Below are positions 1 through 8,503 of a DNA stretch of 64,000 nt, in pieces. The notes below the pieces were generated by a model, which worked only from the letters and a program-made list of their open reading frames with translations, did not search any database and was not told the DNA's origin. Numbering within the stretch: the first letter of the stretch is position 1; each line of letters starts with the position of its first letter. The DNA is taken from assembly GCF_021026335.1 (NCBI RefSeq), contig NZ_JAJNCY010000013.1, positions 1 to 64,000 of the forward strand, written 5' to 3'. A program made the position numbers and the translations under genes. The DNA comes from Rhizobium sp. C1. GTDB lineage: Bacteria; Pseudomonadota; Alphaproteobacteria; Rhizobiales; Rhizobiaceae.

Positions 1-8
1 ACATAAAG

Positions 9-37
9 GGCCGCATCAGATGCGGCCGTTTCTTTTT
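9..37 (+). terminator. Rho-independent terminator of a gene left of the window
   Basis: An 8-bp perfect stem GGCCGCAT/ATGCGGCC (9-16 with 20-27) closes a 3-base loop and is followed by a T-rich tail (28-37). It lies just before the initiator tRNA. It probably ends a plus-strand transcript whose gene is outside the window. Confidence 0.7.
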
Positions 38-46
38 AAAACATAA

Positions 47-123
<77 letters not shown>

Positions 124-140
124 ACCTCTCAACCACCAAA

Positions 141-174
141 AAAAGCCCGCCATGGAAAAATCCAGCGGGCTTTT
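141..174. terminator. Bidirectional terminator between tRNA and TPR gene
   Basis: The inverted repeat AAAAGCCCGC (141-150) / GCGGGCTTTT (165-174) has A and T runs on both flanks, so it can end the tRNA transcript on the plus strand and the convergent TPR-gene operon on the minus strand. Confidence 0.75.
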
Positions 175-221
175 GCGCGTGCAGGGGCGCGTCTTGATAG
201 CGGGTGTCCGGCGAAGTCCCT

Positions 222-1556
222 TTAGCTATGCAATACGGTCCCCCCTGAAACGCGGGCAAGCTCGGTCTCGGTCCGAGCCGTCGGACGCACGGCCAGGCGT
301 TCCGTCAGCAGCGCACGGGCCAGGGTCCGCTGGCCTGCACGGTCCGCAGCAACAATCAGCGTCTGCGTCAACAGATCACGCTGCGCGTGGCTGCCGCCGA
401 TGCGGACGATCTTGTAGCGGATGGGAAGCAGCCGCTCGACCGTGCGGGCATAATCACCTTCCGCGAAGGCGAGCACCCCGTCGATGATCCGCCGGCCGAC
501 ATCAACCGTAATCTCGTGATTGTCGCCCTGTCCATCTCGGGCATAGGCATCCAGAGACTGCTGCAGCCGTTCGACGCCTGCAGGATCGCCGGCGCGCGAG
601 ATGGCCAGCGCAATATGCAGGTCGTTGAAGACTAGCACATGGTCATCGACATGGGTGAGCCATTGCGCCGCGACCGGCGCCCAGCGATTGCCCACATCGC
701 CGCCGGCCAGTTCGATGCGCCAGAGAAGGGCCGAGGCATCGACGAGATCAAGCAGGGAGTCCTCCGCGAGCCGCGGTGCGATGAAGCGATCGTAATCCGC
801 CAGCACGTCCGCGATCTGTCCTTCCTCGATCAGGTAGAGCGCCAGGTGCCAGCCATTGTGGATGGACAGCGCATGCGCCTTGCTCCATGCGGGCTGCGAC
901 GCTTTCAGAAATTTGATGCCTTCGCTTTGCCGGCTCTCAGTCTCGAGCACATGGGCGACGGCATGCACGGCCCATCCATCCTCGGCGTTGCGGCTGATCG
1001 CCTCCAGACCGACCTGTTCCGCGCGCTTCGTTTCTCCCGCCTCTTCAAGGCCGAAGGCATATTGGCCGAGCACATAGCCATAGGTGTCGCTCTGGCGGTC
1101 CCACGCGGGCAGAACGCGCGCAACTGAATCGCGGATGTTCAGGGAATGGCCAAGGTAGAAATAGGTGTCATGGGCAAAGCGCAGCGCCAGGGCATCCGTC
1201 GGATGATCGAGAAGGATGTCTTCCCAAAGCCCGGCGGCATCAATGATACGGCCCTCTGACCAGGCCTTGGCGGCGGCGAGATGGCGCCGCTCGCGGCTGG
1301 TCGCGCCGCCAATGCTTGCTTCCGCCGCAGCGATCGCCCCGGTCACCGCGGGGTTGTCGCCGCGAAACCCGTTGAGTGTCAGCAGCGATGCGACGGCGCT
1401 GTGTCCGAGGCTGAAGCCTGGATCGCGATCGGTCGCCTCTCGGAGCGTGGCGACCGGGTCACCCTTCCAGGCGTAATAGTCGGCGATCGCCAGATTGAGC
1501 AGATCCGCCGAAGCGGTTGTTCCCGTTATTGCAAGTCCCTGTGCGTCCTTTGGCAT
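222..1556 (-). CDS. TTC38/StaR-like tetratricopeptide repeat protein
   Basis: This 444-residue soluble protein is built of alpha-helical TPR-like repeats with no signal peptide. The motif HAVAHVLE near residue 200 and the following HNGWHLAL are typical of the TTC38 family, which is found in bacteria, plants and animals; its molecular function is not established. The start is an ATG preceded by AAGGAG at a 9-base spacing. It lies 12 bases after an alpha/beta hydrolase and is the last gene of an operon headed by an amino-acid permease. That context suggests a role in uptake or processing of a nitrogen compound, but this is inference only. Confidence 0.85.
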   Translation of the reverse strand: MPKDAQGLAITGTTASADLLNLAIADYYAWKGDPVATLREATDRDPGFSLGHSAVASLLTLNGFRGDNPAVTGAIAAAEASIGGATSRERRHLAAAKAWSEGRIIDAAGLWEDILLDHPTDALALRFAHDTYFYLGHSLNIRDSVARVLPAWDRQSDTYGYVLGQYAFGLEEAGETKRAEQVGLEAISRNAEDGWAVHAVAHVLETESRQSEGIKFLKASQPAWSKAHALSIHNGWHLALYLIEEGQIADVLADYDRFIAPRLAEDSLLDLVDASALLWRIELAGGDVGNRWAPVAAQWLTHVDDHVLVFNDLHIALAISRAGDPAGVERLQQSLDAYARDGQGDNHEITVDVGRRIIDGVLAFAEGDYARTVERLLPIRYKIVRIGGSHAQRDLLTQTLIVAADRAGQRTLARALLTERLAVRPTARTETELARVSGGTVLHS

Positions 1557-1568
1557 CTTCTCAGCTCC

Positions 1569-2390
1569 TTATTCGGCGTTTGCTGGCCGGTGATGCAACG
1601 AAACGAAGCCCCTGATGTCATGGGCAACGCGTGACGGAATTTCCCAATGCGGCGCATGGCCCACATCGGTGTAATTGATGGCTGTATGCCGGGTTGCCGC
1701 GTGCGACAGCGCCAGTTGGGCCTCGCGGTCGAAGATCGTGTCCTCTTCTCCCCATAGGGTGAGAATGGCCAAATCGGCAGGCAAATCCGGCAAGCCAGCG
1801 GGTTCATCGATCAGCCCGTCGAGCGCGCCCGTCCATGTGTGGAGATCGAGCTTTGCGCTTTCCGCGACAAAGACCGCCAGTTGCGCGTCGGGCAAGGGCA
1901 CTTTTGTGGTCCCGGCCTGGAACTGTTCGATGAAATCGACCGGGACGCTATTCCCCAGTTGCTTCAGTTCTTCGCGGAACTCGAGGAGGCCCGGATGTGC
2001 CCGGGCTGTGCGGGCCGGGCCGATCAGGATGAGGCTTTGCAGGAGATCGGGACGTTGTTCCGCGACGCGCTGGGCGACAATGGTGCCCAGCGAATGTCCT
2101 ACCAGATGGACGGGGCCGGCAGCCAGCTGCTCGATGAAGCCGATCGCATCCGCCGCAAAATCCGCGATGCGGTAACGCTCCGCGCGCGGCGTTTCTCCGT
2201 GCCCTCGCTGGTCGAGCGCGATCAGGCGAAAGGAAGGGGCGAGCAGAGGAAAGAGGAGCTCGAAGCTTCGCCAGCTGTCGGTGTAGCCGTGCAGAAAGAC
2301 GATTGCCGGGCCGGCCGCACCGTTGTCGACATAGTGAAGTGTCTGACCATTCGGCAGCGTGGCCTGATGGCTGTTGATCGGCGTGCTCAT
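1569..2390 (-). CDS. Alpha/beta-fold hydrolase
   Basis: This 273-residue protein has the classical alpha/beta hydrolase order: an oxyanion segment HGYTDSW near residue 35, DQRGHG near 60, the nucleophile elbow GHSLG near 100, an acidic segment LWGEEDTIFD near 215 and the catalytic histidine in GHAPHWE near 245. There is no signal peptide, so it is cytoplasmic. The substrate cannot be read from sequence; the family includes esterases, C-C hydrolases and haloperoxidase-like enzymes. Its ATG overlaps the stop of the upstream permease gene (ATGA), so the two are translationally coupled. A product that enters through the permease is a plausible substrate. Confidence 0.88.
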   Translation of the reverse strand: MSTPINSHQATLPNGQTLHYVDNGAAGPAIVFLHGYTDSWRSFELLFPLLAPSFRLIALDQRGHGETPRAERYRIADFAADAIGFIEQLAAGPVHLVGHSLGTIVAQRVAEQRPDLLQSLILIGPARTARAHPGLLEFREELKQLGNSVPVDFIEQFQAGTTKVPLPDAQLAVFVAESAKLDLHTWTGALDGLIDEPAGLPDLPADLAILTLWGEEDTIFDREAQLALSHAATRHTAINYTDVGHAPHWEIPSRVAHDIRGFVSLHHRPANAE

Positions 2391-3841
2391 TTCTGTGCCT
2401 CCTCGCCCGTGGCCAGCAGATCGGCTTCAAGAGCGGCCAGTTCCCGTGGCGCGGTGGTCTTGATGAAGAGAAACCATGCCACGCCAAGAGCCAGCAGCAC
2501 CAGGAAAACATAAGGCAGCAACGAGGTCGGCCAGGCCGGGACGGGATAGACGCTGCCGATCAGCGGTATCAGCAGAAGCAGGATGGTGAAGATGCTGACA
2601 ACCGTGTGCCAAGGCTTCAGCGCGTTCAGGCGCTTGAGGAAGAAGGTCGTTCCGGCCGCAACGAGAATATAGGCAAAGAGGAAGCCGAAGGTGGCGATGG
2701 TGCCGAGCAGGCCGAACGTATCGAGCAGACCATAGCCCGATTGCGTCAGCGCCAGAGACAGAGCCGCAGCAATAATGGCCAGCAGGGTGACGGCGATATG
2801 CGGTGTCGCATTGACCGCGTGGGCCGTACTTGCGGACTTGTGAAAGAGGCCATGACGGGACAGGGCGAAGAGAACGCGCGCGCCCGCATTGAGGCTGCCC
2901 AGTGTGCAGGCAAAGAAGCTCAGTGCGACGCCGAGATCGATTAGACTGCCCACAAAGCCGATGCCAAGCTGGCCGGCGGCGGTGGTCAGCGGCGCCTCGG
3001 CTTTATCGAGCGTAACCGGAAGGCCGTGAAAGGCTTTCGTCAATCCGTAGGAGCTGATGACGAAGAGCAAGCCGATCGAGACGACGCTGATGATCACGGC
3101 GCGTGGTATGGCCCGGTAGGGCGACTTAGCCTCTGCGCCGAGCGTGGTGGCGCTTTCAAAGCCGACGAAGCTGAAAAAGGCCAGCACCAGGCCGAGGCGC
3201 AATGTGTCGGCGCTGACGCCTTCGAAATGGGTCTGCGCGGGATCGACCACCGGCCCGACGGTGAAGATCGAGCCGATCGCGACGATCAGGATCAGCACCA
3301 CTGTTGCCAGTTCGATGACCAGAATGGCGCGCGTCGAGAGCAGGATGTCGCGATAAGCCAGCCACCAGGCGCCAAAGATTACCGCCAGGCTGATGACGAG
3401 TGTCAGCGGCCCGTCGAGGCCGGTCACGCCAAATGTATGAGCCAGCACGAGCAAGGAATTGACCGATCCGCCGATCACTGCGCCGGCGGTAAAGAGATAG
3501 GCGATCAGGAGCGACCAGCCCGCGATGACACCCCAGAAACCACCAAGACCCTGACCGGCGAAGACATAGAGAGCGCCCGGACTGGCAGTGCGGCGGGCGA
3601 ACTGGTTGATGTTCCAGGACACGAATAGGAGAGCGATCGTGGCAAACAGATAGGCGACCCAGGTCGCATTGCCCGCCACCGCAAAAACAACCGGGATCAC
3701 CAATGCAGGTGTTCCAGAGGGAGCGACGGTGCCGATGGACTGGGCAATCACCTCCGGCAAGGACAGGCGTCCCCGGGCGAGATCGCCGCGGGTATGTGCG
3801 CTGCCTTCTATTCCTGTTGTTTCCGTCCCTGAAACCGTCAT
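2387..3841 (-). CDS. APC-family amino acid permease
   Basis: About 484 residues with roughly 12 hydrophobic segments and the N-terminal APC signature (SLPEVIAQSIGTVAPSGTPA). This is an inner-membrane secondary transporter of the amino acid-polyamine-organocation superfamily; the substrate is unknown. I prefer the internal ATG at 3841 (MTVSGTETTG) over an in-frame ATG at 3865 because AGGAG lies 9 bases before the former and no Shine-Dalgarno precedes the latter. It heads a three-gene operon with the hydrolase and TPR genes. An 18-bp palindrome at 3876-3893 lies just upstream and may be a regulatory site. Confidence 0.87.
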   Translation of the reverse strand: MTVSGTETTGIEGSAHTRGDLARGRLSLPEVIAQSIGTVAPSGTPALVIPVVFAVAGNATWVAYLFATIALLFVSWNINQFARRTASPGALYVFAGQGLGGFWGVIAGWSLLIAYLFTAGAVIGGSVNSLLVLAHTFGVTGLDGPLTLVISLAVIFGAWWLAYRDILLSTRAILVIELATVVLILIVAIGSIFTVGPVVDPAQTHFEGVSADTLRLGLVLAFFSFVGFESATTLGAEAKSPYRAIPRAVIISVVSIGLLFVISSYGLTKAFHGLPVTLDKAEAPLTTAAGQLGIGFVGSLIDLGVALSFFACTLGSLNAGARVLFALSRHGLFHKSASTAHAVNATPHIAVTLLAIIAAALSLALTQSGYGLLDTFGLLGTIATFGFLFAYILVAAGTTFFLKRLNALKPWHTVVSIFTILLLLIPLIGSVYPVPAWPTSLLPYVFLVLLALGVAWFLFIKTTAPRELAALEADLLATGEEAQK

Positions 3842-3875
3842 CTTCTCATCTCCTGAAATAGCCATGATTGCGATG

Positions 3876-3893
3876 AAGAAGAGGCCTCTTCTT
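3876..3893. promoter_or_regulatory. 18-bp perfect palindrome upstream of the permease gene
   Basis: AAGAAGAGG/CCTCTTCTT is a perfect 18-bp inverted repeat 35 bases upstream of the chosen permease start. It could be an operator, or a leader hairpin (6-bp stem around GGCC). The T-run on the plus side makes it terminator-like in that direction, but no plus-strand gene ends there. Confidence 0.3.
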
Positions 3894-3916
3894 TTTATCT
3901 ATAATATTTATGGATT

Positions 3917-4309
3917 TTAAGTACGAAAGGAATACGTTTTCAACATTGCCGTTCGGTCTGGAAATTCATATCGGCGAATGAATACCTTTGAGCCTGCGCT
4001 TTCGGGTGGTTCGAGAGGAATCTCTCTGATTTCTTCGCCAACAGTCTCTTCGACCGCGCACCAATCTGAAATCGATATGCGGGTGCGAAAGTCGCCTAAT
4101 GGACGTCGGGCTCGGCATTTTGGTTTGATGCCGCTGTACGCAAGATGCGCAGCCGCGCTCCAGTAAGTGTCGGCGGCCAGCTTATTCTGGATCTGTTCGG
4201 TGGGTACTTCAGGCCACGTTTGATATTCTAGGCTATTGGAAGGCCGTTTCCCCTGTCGTCGTGATCCGACATTTCTCGCCTTTGAACGGAGGTCGTTTCT
4301 GCTCGACAT
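3917..4309 (-). CDS. Possible hypothetical protein (weak)
   Basis: An open frame of 130 codons with ATG start but no Shine-Dalgarno. The middle and C-terminal parts (from about residue 30) have a mixed acidic/basic composition that looks somewhat protein-like, with little low-complexity arginine or serine. I recognise no family. It could be a decayed gene, a lineage-specific orphan or chance. It sits alone, in the same direction as the permease gene downstream of it. Confidence 0.22.
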   Translation of the reverse strand: MSSRNDLRSKARNVGSRRQGKRPSNSLEYQTWPEVPTEQIQNKLAADTYWSAAAHLAYSGIKPKCRARRPLGDFRTRISISDWCAVEETVGEEIREIPLEPPESAGSKVFIRRYEFPDRTAMLKTYSFRT

Positions 4310-4415
4310 TGGTCAGCGTGAAACAGACGGAAAACAGCCTCTTTGAGCTCGTCGGTGCGCTTCACGCCCGCAGAAGGTTAACCGCACACCCCCACCCGTA
4401 CCGTCGTTCGGCGTC

Positions 4416-4934
4416 CTATAGCACCGTCGCCGCCTCGGAGATCACGGTCGCTCCGCCGCTCGTACTTCCGCAACCTTCGCCGAAGAAGCCGTCTGCCATG
4501 TCGCGGTCGAGGCGCAGCATATTCTCTAGCCCTTTATTTCCCTCAACAAGATCAGACAGAAAAACGCCGTCCAGAGAGCGATAAAAGGCAGCAACCGCGT
4601 CACAGATTGCGCCCCGAAGCCGGCAGACCGAGACGAGAGGGCAGTTGTTCGATCCGCCGAAACATTCCGCAAACGGTAGATCGGCCTCGAACAGCCGGAA
4701 GACGTTTCCGATGGATATGCGGGATGCTGGGCGCAACAACTGTACGCCTCCGCCTCGTCCCCGTGTGGCATCGACGAAACCGTGCTGCCCCAACAGTCGA
4801 ATGACCTGACCAAGATGGTTCTCGGAGGCGTTGCATGCCTCCGCAATGTCCCGTTTGCGCACGTTGACTTGCGCATTGACGGCGCAGAACATCAGCGTTC
4901 TGATCGCCAGATTGGTTCGCATCGTGATGCGCAT
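4416..4934 (-). CDS. nsrR: Rrf2-family regulator, NsrR-like
   Basis: This 172-residue protein has the Rrf2 layout: a winged helix-turn-helix in residues 1-60 (IAEACNASENHLGQVIRLL), the RGRGGG wing near 59, then three cysteines in the arrangement C-x6-C-x5-C (ECFGGSNNCPLVSVCRL, residues about 91-104). NsrR proteins use such cysteines to bind an Fe-S cluster that senses nitric oxide. A C-terminal tail of about 30 residues beyond typical NsrR length looks unstructured. It is divergent from cydDCABX, and NsrR-like boxes lie before cydD and cydA, so control of the oxidase genes is likely. NsrR rather than IscR or RirA is assigned from cysteine spacing and overall resemblance; moderately sure. Confidence 0.8.
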   Translation of the reverse strand: MRITMRTNLAIRTLMFCAVNAQVNVRKRDIAEACNASENHLGQVIRLLGQHGFVDATRGRGGGVQLLRPASRISIGNVFRLFEADLPFAECFGGSNNCPLVSVCRLRGAICDAVAAFYRSLDGVFLSDLVEGNKGLENMLRLDRDMADGFFGEGCGSTSGGATVISEAATVL

Positions 4935-5000
4935 GGTGCCCCGTCCCCCCGGATGGACAATCTATATCTCCTTTCATGACATGACATTTGTGCGTCGGAT

Positions 5001-5014
5001 TTGATCTACATCAC
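5001..5014. promoter_or_regulatory. FNR/FixK-type box upstream of cydD
   Basis: TTGATCTACATCAC matches the FNR/FixK consensus TTGAT-N4-ATCAA except for the last base. It is centred about 93 bases before the cydD start and between the divergent nsrR-like gene and cydD. A second, poorer half-match (TTGATCCATGTCAT) lies at 5033-5046. FnrN/FixK control would fit microaerobic expression of cytochrome bd. Confidence 0.55.
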
Positions 5015-5069
5015 GCTGCCCATCCCCCAAACTTGATCCATGTCATTTCCCGCCAGCGCGTTTCGGCTA

Positions 5070-5092
5070 AAGACGCATCTGAGATACATGAA
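5070..5092. promoter_or_regulatory. Candidate NsrR-like box before cydD
   Basis: AAGACGCATCT-G-AGATACATGAA has the 11-1-11 architecture of the NsrR motif (AAGATGYATTT-N-AAATRCATCTT). The left half matches at 9 of 11 positions and the right half at 7 of 11. It lies directly before the cydD start codon, where binding would block transcription or initiation. Confidence 0.35.
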
Positions 5093-5100
5093 TTCCAGGG

Positions 5101-6807
5101 ATGGCTGTGGTGACCTCGAGAACGAAAAGGGCTGACGACCCGGCTGCCGCGCGGCTGAAGGCCATTGAAAGGCGCGCCCTGCGGCCCTTGCGGACGGCGG
5201 GGCTTGCGGGTGTGCTCGCAACGGCGATGGTTTTGCCGCAAAGCTTCATCGTCGGAGATAGCCTTGGAGCGCTTGTGACAGGGCAAAGCGCGTTGCTGGG
5301 TCCCTTGCCGGCGGCGATTGCCTATGCGGCCCTTGGTCTTTTCCGCCATGGGCTGGATGGGCTTGGCGGGCGCATCGCCTTTCGTGCAGCACAGGAACTT
5401 GTCGCCGGCGAACGCGCCGATCTGGCCACCTCGCAAAGCCTGATTTCGCCGTTTGGCGCGGGCTCGATCCTGTCGGGCGAGGGCGCAGCCCTCATCGGCG
5501 ACAAGCTGGATTTCCTCCTTGTCTATCTCACGCGCTATCACACCGCCGCCTTCAGGGCCCGGTATCTTCCATTGGCTATCCTGCTGGCGACCGCCTGGTT
5601 TTCCTGGGCTGCCGCCCTGATCCTCGTGATGTCGGGGCCGCTCATCCCGCTCTTCATGGCGCTGATCGGTTATGCGGCGCGGGATGCCAGCGCCCGCCAT
5701 CTCAAGGAGACCGGAACGCTCAATGCGCTGCTTCTCGAGCGGTTGAATGCGCTGGTCGATATCAAGCTTCTCGATGGTCGAGACGTCATGCTGCGCCAGT
5801 TCTTCGCCAGTGCGGATGACCTGAAGCAGCGGACCATGGCGGTGCTGCGGATCGCCTTCCTGTCATCCACGGTGCTTGAACTTTTTTCAGCGCTCGGCGT
5901 GGCCATGGTGGCCGTCTATGTCGGCTTCAGCCTGCTGGGCACGTTCGGTTTCGGGACCTATGGGAGCGCCATGACGCTGTTGCAGGGGATTTTCCTGTTG
6001 CTGCTGGCACCGGAATTTTTCGCACCGCTGCGCGAACTCGCAGCCGCCTGGCATGACCGCGCCGCCGCCCTTGCTCTGGCCGGCGAATTGGCGGAGATCG
6101 ACACCCGGCCCTCGACGGCGATCCTGGGCAAGGGACGCCGCGTGATGCCGCTCTCCGGCGCGGTGCAGATCAAGACACATGACTTGCGCTATTGCCCCGC
6201 CCCGGGCGCCATCATTTCCTATCCCGACATCGAGATCCGCGCCGGCGACACGGTGGCGGTCACCGGTCCGAGCGGCGTCGGGAAGAGCACTTTGCTTGCG
6301 CTCTTTGCCGGGCTTGCGCGCGCCCATCAGGGCAGCATTCAGGTCTGTGGGGCCGATCTGGCCGATCCTGTCGCAGATGCCTGGCGGCGGCGGATTGCCT
6401 GGGTGTCGCAGACGCCGCATTTCGCCAAGGCGAGTCTTCTCGCCAACATCGTGGGTTCCGACGAGCAGCGCGACGAGCCACGTCTGGCGGCGGCCATCAG
6501 CGCCGCCGGTCTTGAGCCGGTTGTCGCGGCCTTGCCGCGCGGCATGCTGACAACGCTCGGTGAAACCGGCAGCGGCCTGTCGGGCGGTGAAGCAAGACGG
6601 GTCATGCTGGCGCGCGCCTTCTATGCGCGGGCCGATGTCATTCTGGCTGACGAGCCGACGGCAGATCTCGATCCCGCCAATGCGGCGCGCATCACGCAGA
6701 GCCTGCTGGCCGTCGCCGGCGCCGGCAAGACGCTCATCATCGCCACGCATGATCCAGAGTTGACGGCAAAGCTCGGACGGGAGCTCCGACTGGGATGTCA
6801 GGTATGA
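5101..6807 (+). CDS. cydD: Thiol reductant ABC exporter subunit CydD
   Basis: This 568-residue fused membrane/ATPase ABC half-transporter pairs with CydC to export glutathione and cysteine to the periplasm, which is needed to assemble cytochrome bd. Six membrane segments fill residues 30-310. The ATPase domain carries Walker A GPSGVGKST near 389, the signature LSGGE near 493, Walker B VILADEPTADLD near 513 and the H-loop IIATHD near 545. It opens the operon cydDCABX; its stop overlaps the cydC start. The start follows CCAGGG only weakly, so a GTG a few codons downstream is also possible. It probably answers to low oxygen through the upstream FNR-type box. Confidence 0.95.
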   Translation: MAVVTSRTKRADDPAAARLKAIERRALRPLRTAGLAGVLATAMVLPQSFIVGDSLGALVTGQSALLGPLPAAIAYAALGLFRHGLDGLGGRIAFRAAQELVAGERADLATSQSLISPFGAGSILSGEGAALIGDKLDFLLVYLTRYHTAAFRARYLPLAILLATAWFSWAAALILVMSGPLIPLFMALIGYAARDASARHLKETGTLNALLLERLNALVDIKLLDGRDVMLRQFFASADDLKQRTMAVLRIAFLSSTVLELFSALGVAMVAVYVGFSLLGTFGFGTYGSAMTLLQGIFLLLLAPEFFAPLRELAAAWHDRAAALALAGELAEIDTRPSTAILGKGRRVMPLSGAVQIKTHDLRYCPAPGAIISYPDIEIRAGDTVAVTGPSGVGKSTLLALFAGLARAHQGSIQVCGADLADPVADAWRRRIAWVSQTPHFAKASLLANIVGSDEQRDEPRLAAAISAAGLEPVVAALPRGMLTTLGETGSGLSGGEARRVMLARAFYARADVILADEPTADLDPANAARITQSLLAVAGAGKTLIIATHDPELTAKLGRELRLGCQV

Positions 6808-8459
6808 AAAGGCTTCTGCGCATCTTCGTTCGGGTCTGGCGTCCGCATGCGCGTCAGCTGGCGCTCGGCAGCCTGTTTTCCATTCTCGTCTTTGCGGCCG
6901 GAACGGCACTGCTCGCCGTGTCCGGCTGGTTCATCACGGCAACCGGGATCGCCGGCCTTGCGGGCTTCGGACTTGCCTTCGACGTCTTCGGTCCCAGCGC
7001 CGCCATTCGCTTTCTTGCCCTTGGCCGGGCGGGTGCGCGCTATGGCGAGCGCCTGATGACGCACGAGGCCACATTGAAGGGGCTGGCGGAACTGCGCGGG
7101 CAACTGCTGGCCGCCATGACGCGCGCGCCCTTGCGCAAGCTCGCGGCGCTGAACGGTTCGGAGCGGCTCAATCATCTGACCCTCGATGTCGATGCGCTTG
7201 ATGGTCTGGCGCTGCGGCTCAGCATCCCGTTTCTGGCGGCTTTCGTTGTTTCGGCCGGCTTCCTGCTTCTGATCTGGCACATCGAGAGCGGGCTTGTCGC
7301 TCTCTGGCAGGCAGCAAGCCTTGCCCTCGGATTCCTGCTGGCTGTCACGCTAATGCTGAAATGGGCGCTGCGGCCGTCCCGGCTGGCGCACAAGGCCCTG
7401 CAGGCCGTGCGGCTGAGATTGATTGATCTGTTGCGTGCGCGGCCGGAACTTGCCGTCGCCGGAACGCTGGCTGCACAGACCTCTGCCTTGCTTGATGCGC
7501 AGGCACGGCTTCAGCAGGCGCAGGCGCGTGTCGATCTGGCGGAACGACTTTCGGGCCTGCTGCTGAGCTTTGCCACAACACTGGCGGCGGCCGGCAGCCT
7601 TTATCTCGGCCTTCATCTTGCTGAGGCAAAAGCCATCGATCCTGCTCTCGCCGCGCTCGGTTTCTTCGGCGCTCTGGGTGCCGGAGAAATCATCGCGCCG
7701 GCCCATCGCGGCATCGCTGAACTCGGCCGCATCCTCAACGCTGCGCGGCGTGTCGATGCGCAAATGCAGGAGACAGGCGCAGTCAGGAGAGGCGGAGCTG
7801 CGGATGATTCTGAGACACCTGGCGATCACCCGGTTCTGTCTCTGGAAAAAGTGACATTCCGTCAGGGCGGCAGGGTCCTTGTGAAGGAGATGGACCTTGC
7901 CCTTCGATCGGGGGAAACCGTCGCTCTGGCTGGACCGAGCGGCGTGGGCAAGTCCACTCTGCTGCTTCTGGCCATGGGCCAGCTTGCGCCGGATGGCGGC
8001 CGGATCCGGCTCCAGGGGCGCGATATAGCGACCTATCACGAGAAGGACCTTTTCGCGTTGGCGACCCTGTTGCCGCAGCGAAGCGCACTGATCAGCGGCA
8101 CGATCATGGATGCACTCAGACTGGCGCGGTCTGATGTCGATACGCAACAGGCCTGGGCTGTGCTGCAGGCCGTTGCGCTCGATCAGGTGGTGGCGGCAAA
8201 GGGCGGTCTGGATTTCACGCTGGGCGAAGCCGGAGCAGGCCTCTCCGGCGGCGAACGACGACGGCTGGCGCTGGCGCGCGTGCTGCTGCGCCGGCCCGCC
8301 CTGCTGTTGCTCGACGAGCCGACTGAAGGCCTCGATCCGCCAATGGCGACTGCGGTGCTTGCCGGGATACGTAGTTTCCTGCCAGACGCCGCCATTCTGA
8401 TGGCGTCCCATCGCAAACCGGAACTCGCCTTTGCCGATCGCGTCGTATCGCTCGGCTGA
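6804..8459 (+). CDS. cydC: Thiol reductant ABC exporter subunit CydC
   Basis: The 551-residue partner of CydD: a six-helix membrane domain (about residues 10-300) joined to an ATPase domain with Walker A GPSGVGKST near 377, signature LSGGE near 480, Walker B LLLLDEPTEGLD near 500 and H-loop MASHR near 535. I chose the ATG at 6804 because it forms an ATGA overlap with the cydD stop; an in-frame ATG at 6795 would add three residues. About 120 bases separate it from cydA, and that gap carries its own predicted regulatory sites, so cydAB can probably be transcribed independently. Confidence 0.95.
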   Translation: MKRLLRIFVRVWRPHARQLALGSLFSILVFAAGTALLAVSGWFITATGIAGLAGFGLAFDVFGPSAAIRFLALGRAGARYGERLMTHEATLKGLAELRGQLLAAMTRAPLRKLAALNGSERLNHLTLDVDALDGLALRLSIPFLAAFVVSAGFLLLIWHIESGLVALWQAASLALGFLLAVTLMLKWALRPSRLAHKALQAVRLRLIDLLRARPELAVAGTLAAQTSALLDAQARLQQAQARVDLAERLSGLLLSFATTLAAAGSLYLGLHLAEAKAIDPALAALGFFGALGAGEIIAPAHRGIAELGRILNAARRVDAQMQETGAVRRGGAADDSETPGDHPVLSLEKVTFRQGGRVLVKEMDLALRSGETVALAGPSGVGKSTLLLLAMGQLAPDGGRIRLQGRDIATYHEKDLFALATLLPQRSALISGTIMDALRLARSDVDTQQAWAVLQAVALDQVVAAKGGLDFTLGEAGAGLSGGERRRLALARVLLRRPALLLLDEPTEGLDPPMATAVLAGIRSFLPDAAILMASHRKPELAFADRVVSLG

Positions 8460-8479
8460 GCCTGCGACCGATCAGCGCA

Positions 8480-8502
8480 AAGGTGCATTTAGAATACATC
8501 TA
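8480..8502. promoter_or_regulatory. NsrR-type operator upstream of cydA
   Basis: AAGGTGCATTT-A-GAATACATCTA fits the 11-1-11 NsrR consensus (AAGATGYATTT-N-AAATRCATCTT) with one mismatch in the left half and two in the right. It abuts an FNR-type box (8504-8517) and lies 80 to 100 bases before the cydA start. With the nsrR-like gene at the head of the same locus, nitric-oxide-relieved repression of cydAB is a reasonable reading. Confidence 0.6.
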
Positions 8503-8503
8503 T

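Larger units (their letters stand above)
3842..4415. other. Long intergenic region with a weak possible ORF
   Basis: This stretch separates the permease gene from the nsrR-like gene. It holds the palindrome 3876-3893, an AT-rich tract (3893-3920) that could be the permease promoter, and a weak minus-strand reading frame at 3917-4309 entered separately. GC content and codon use look poorer than in the neighbours. No RNA gene or repeat was recognised. Confidence 0.5.

Noticed and set aside
5887-6909. Minus-strand open frame opposite cydD
   Set aside because: Shadow of the CydD ATPase domain.
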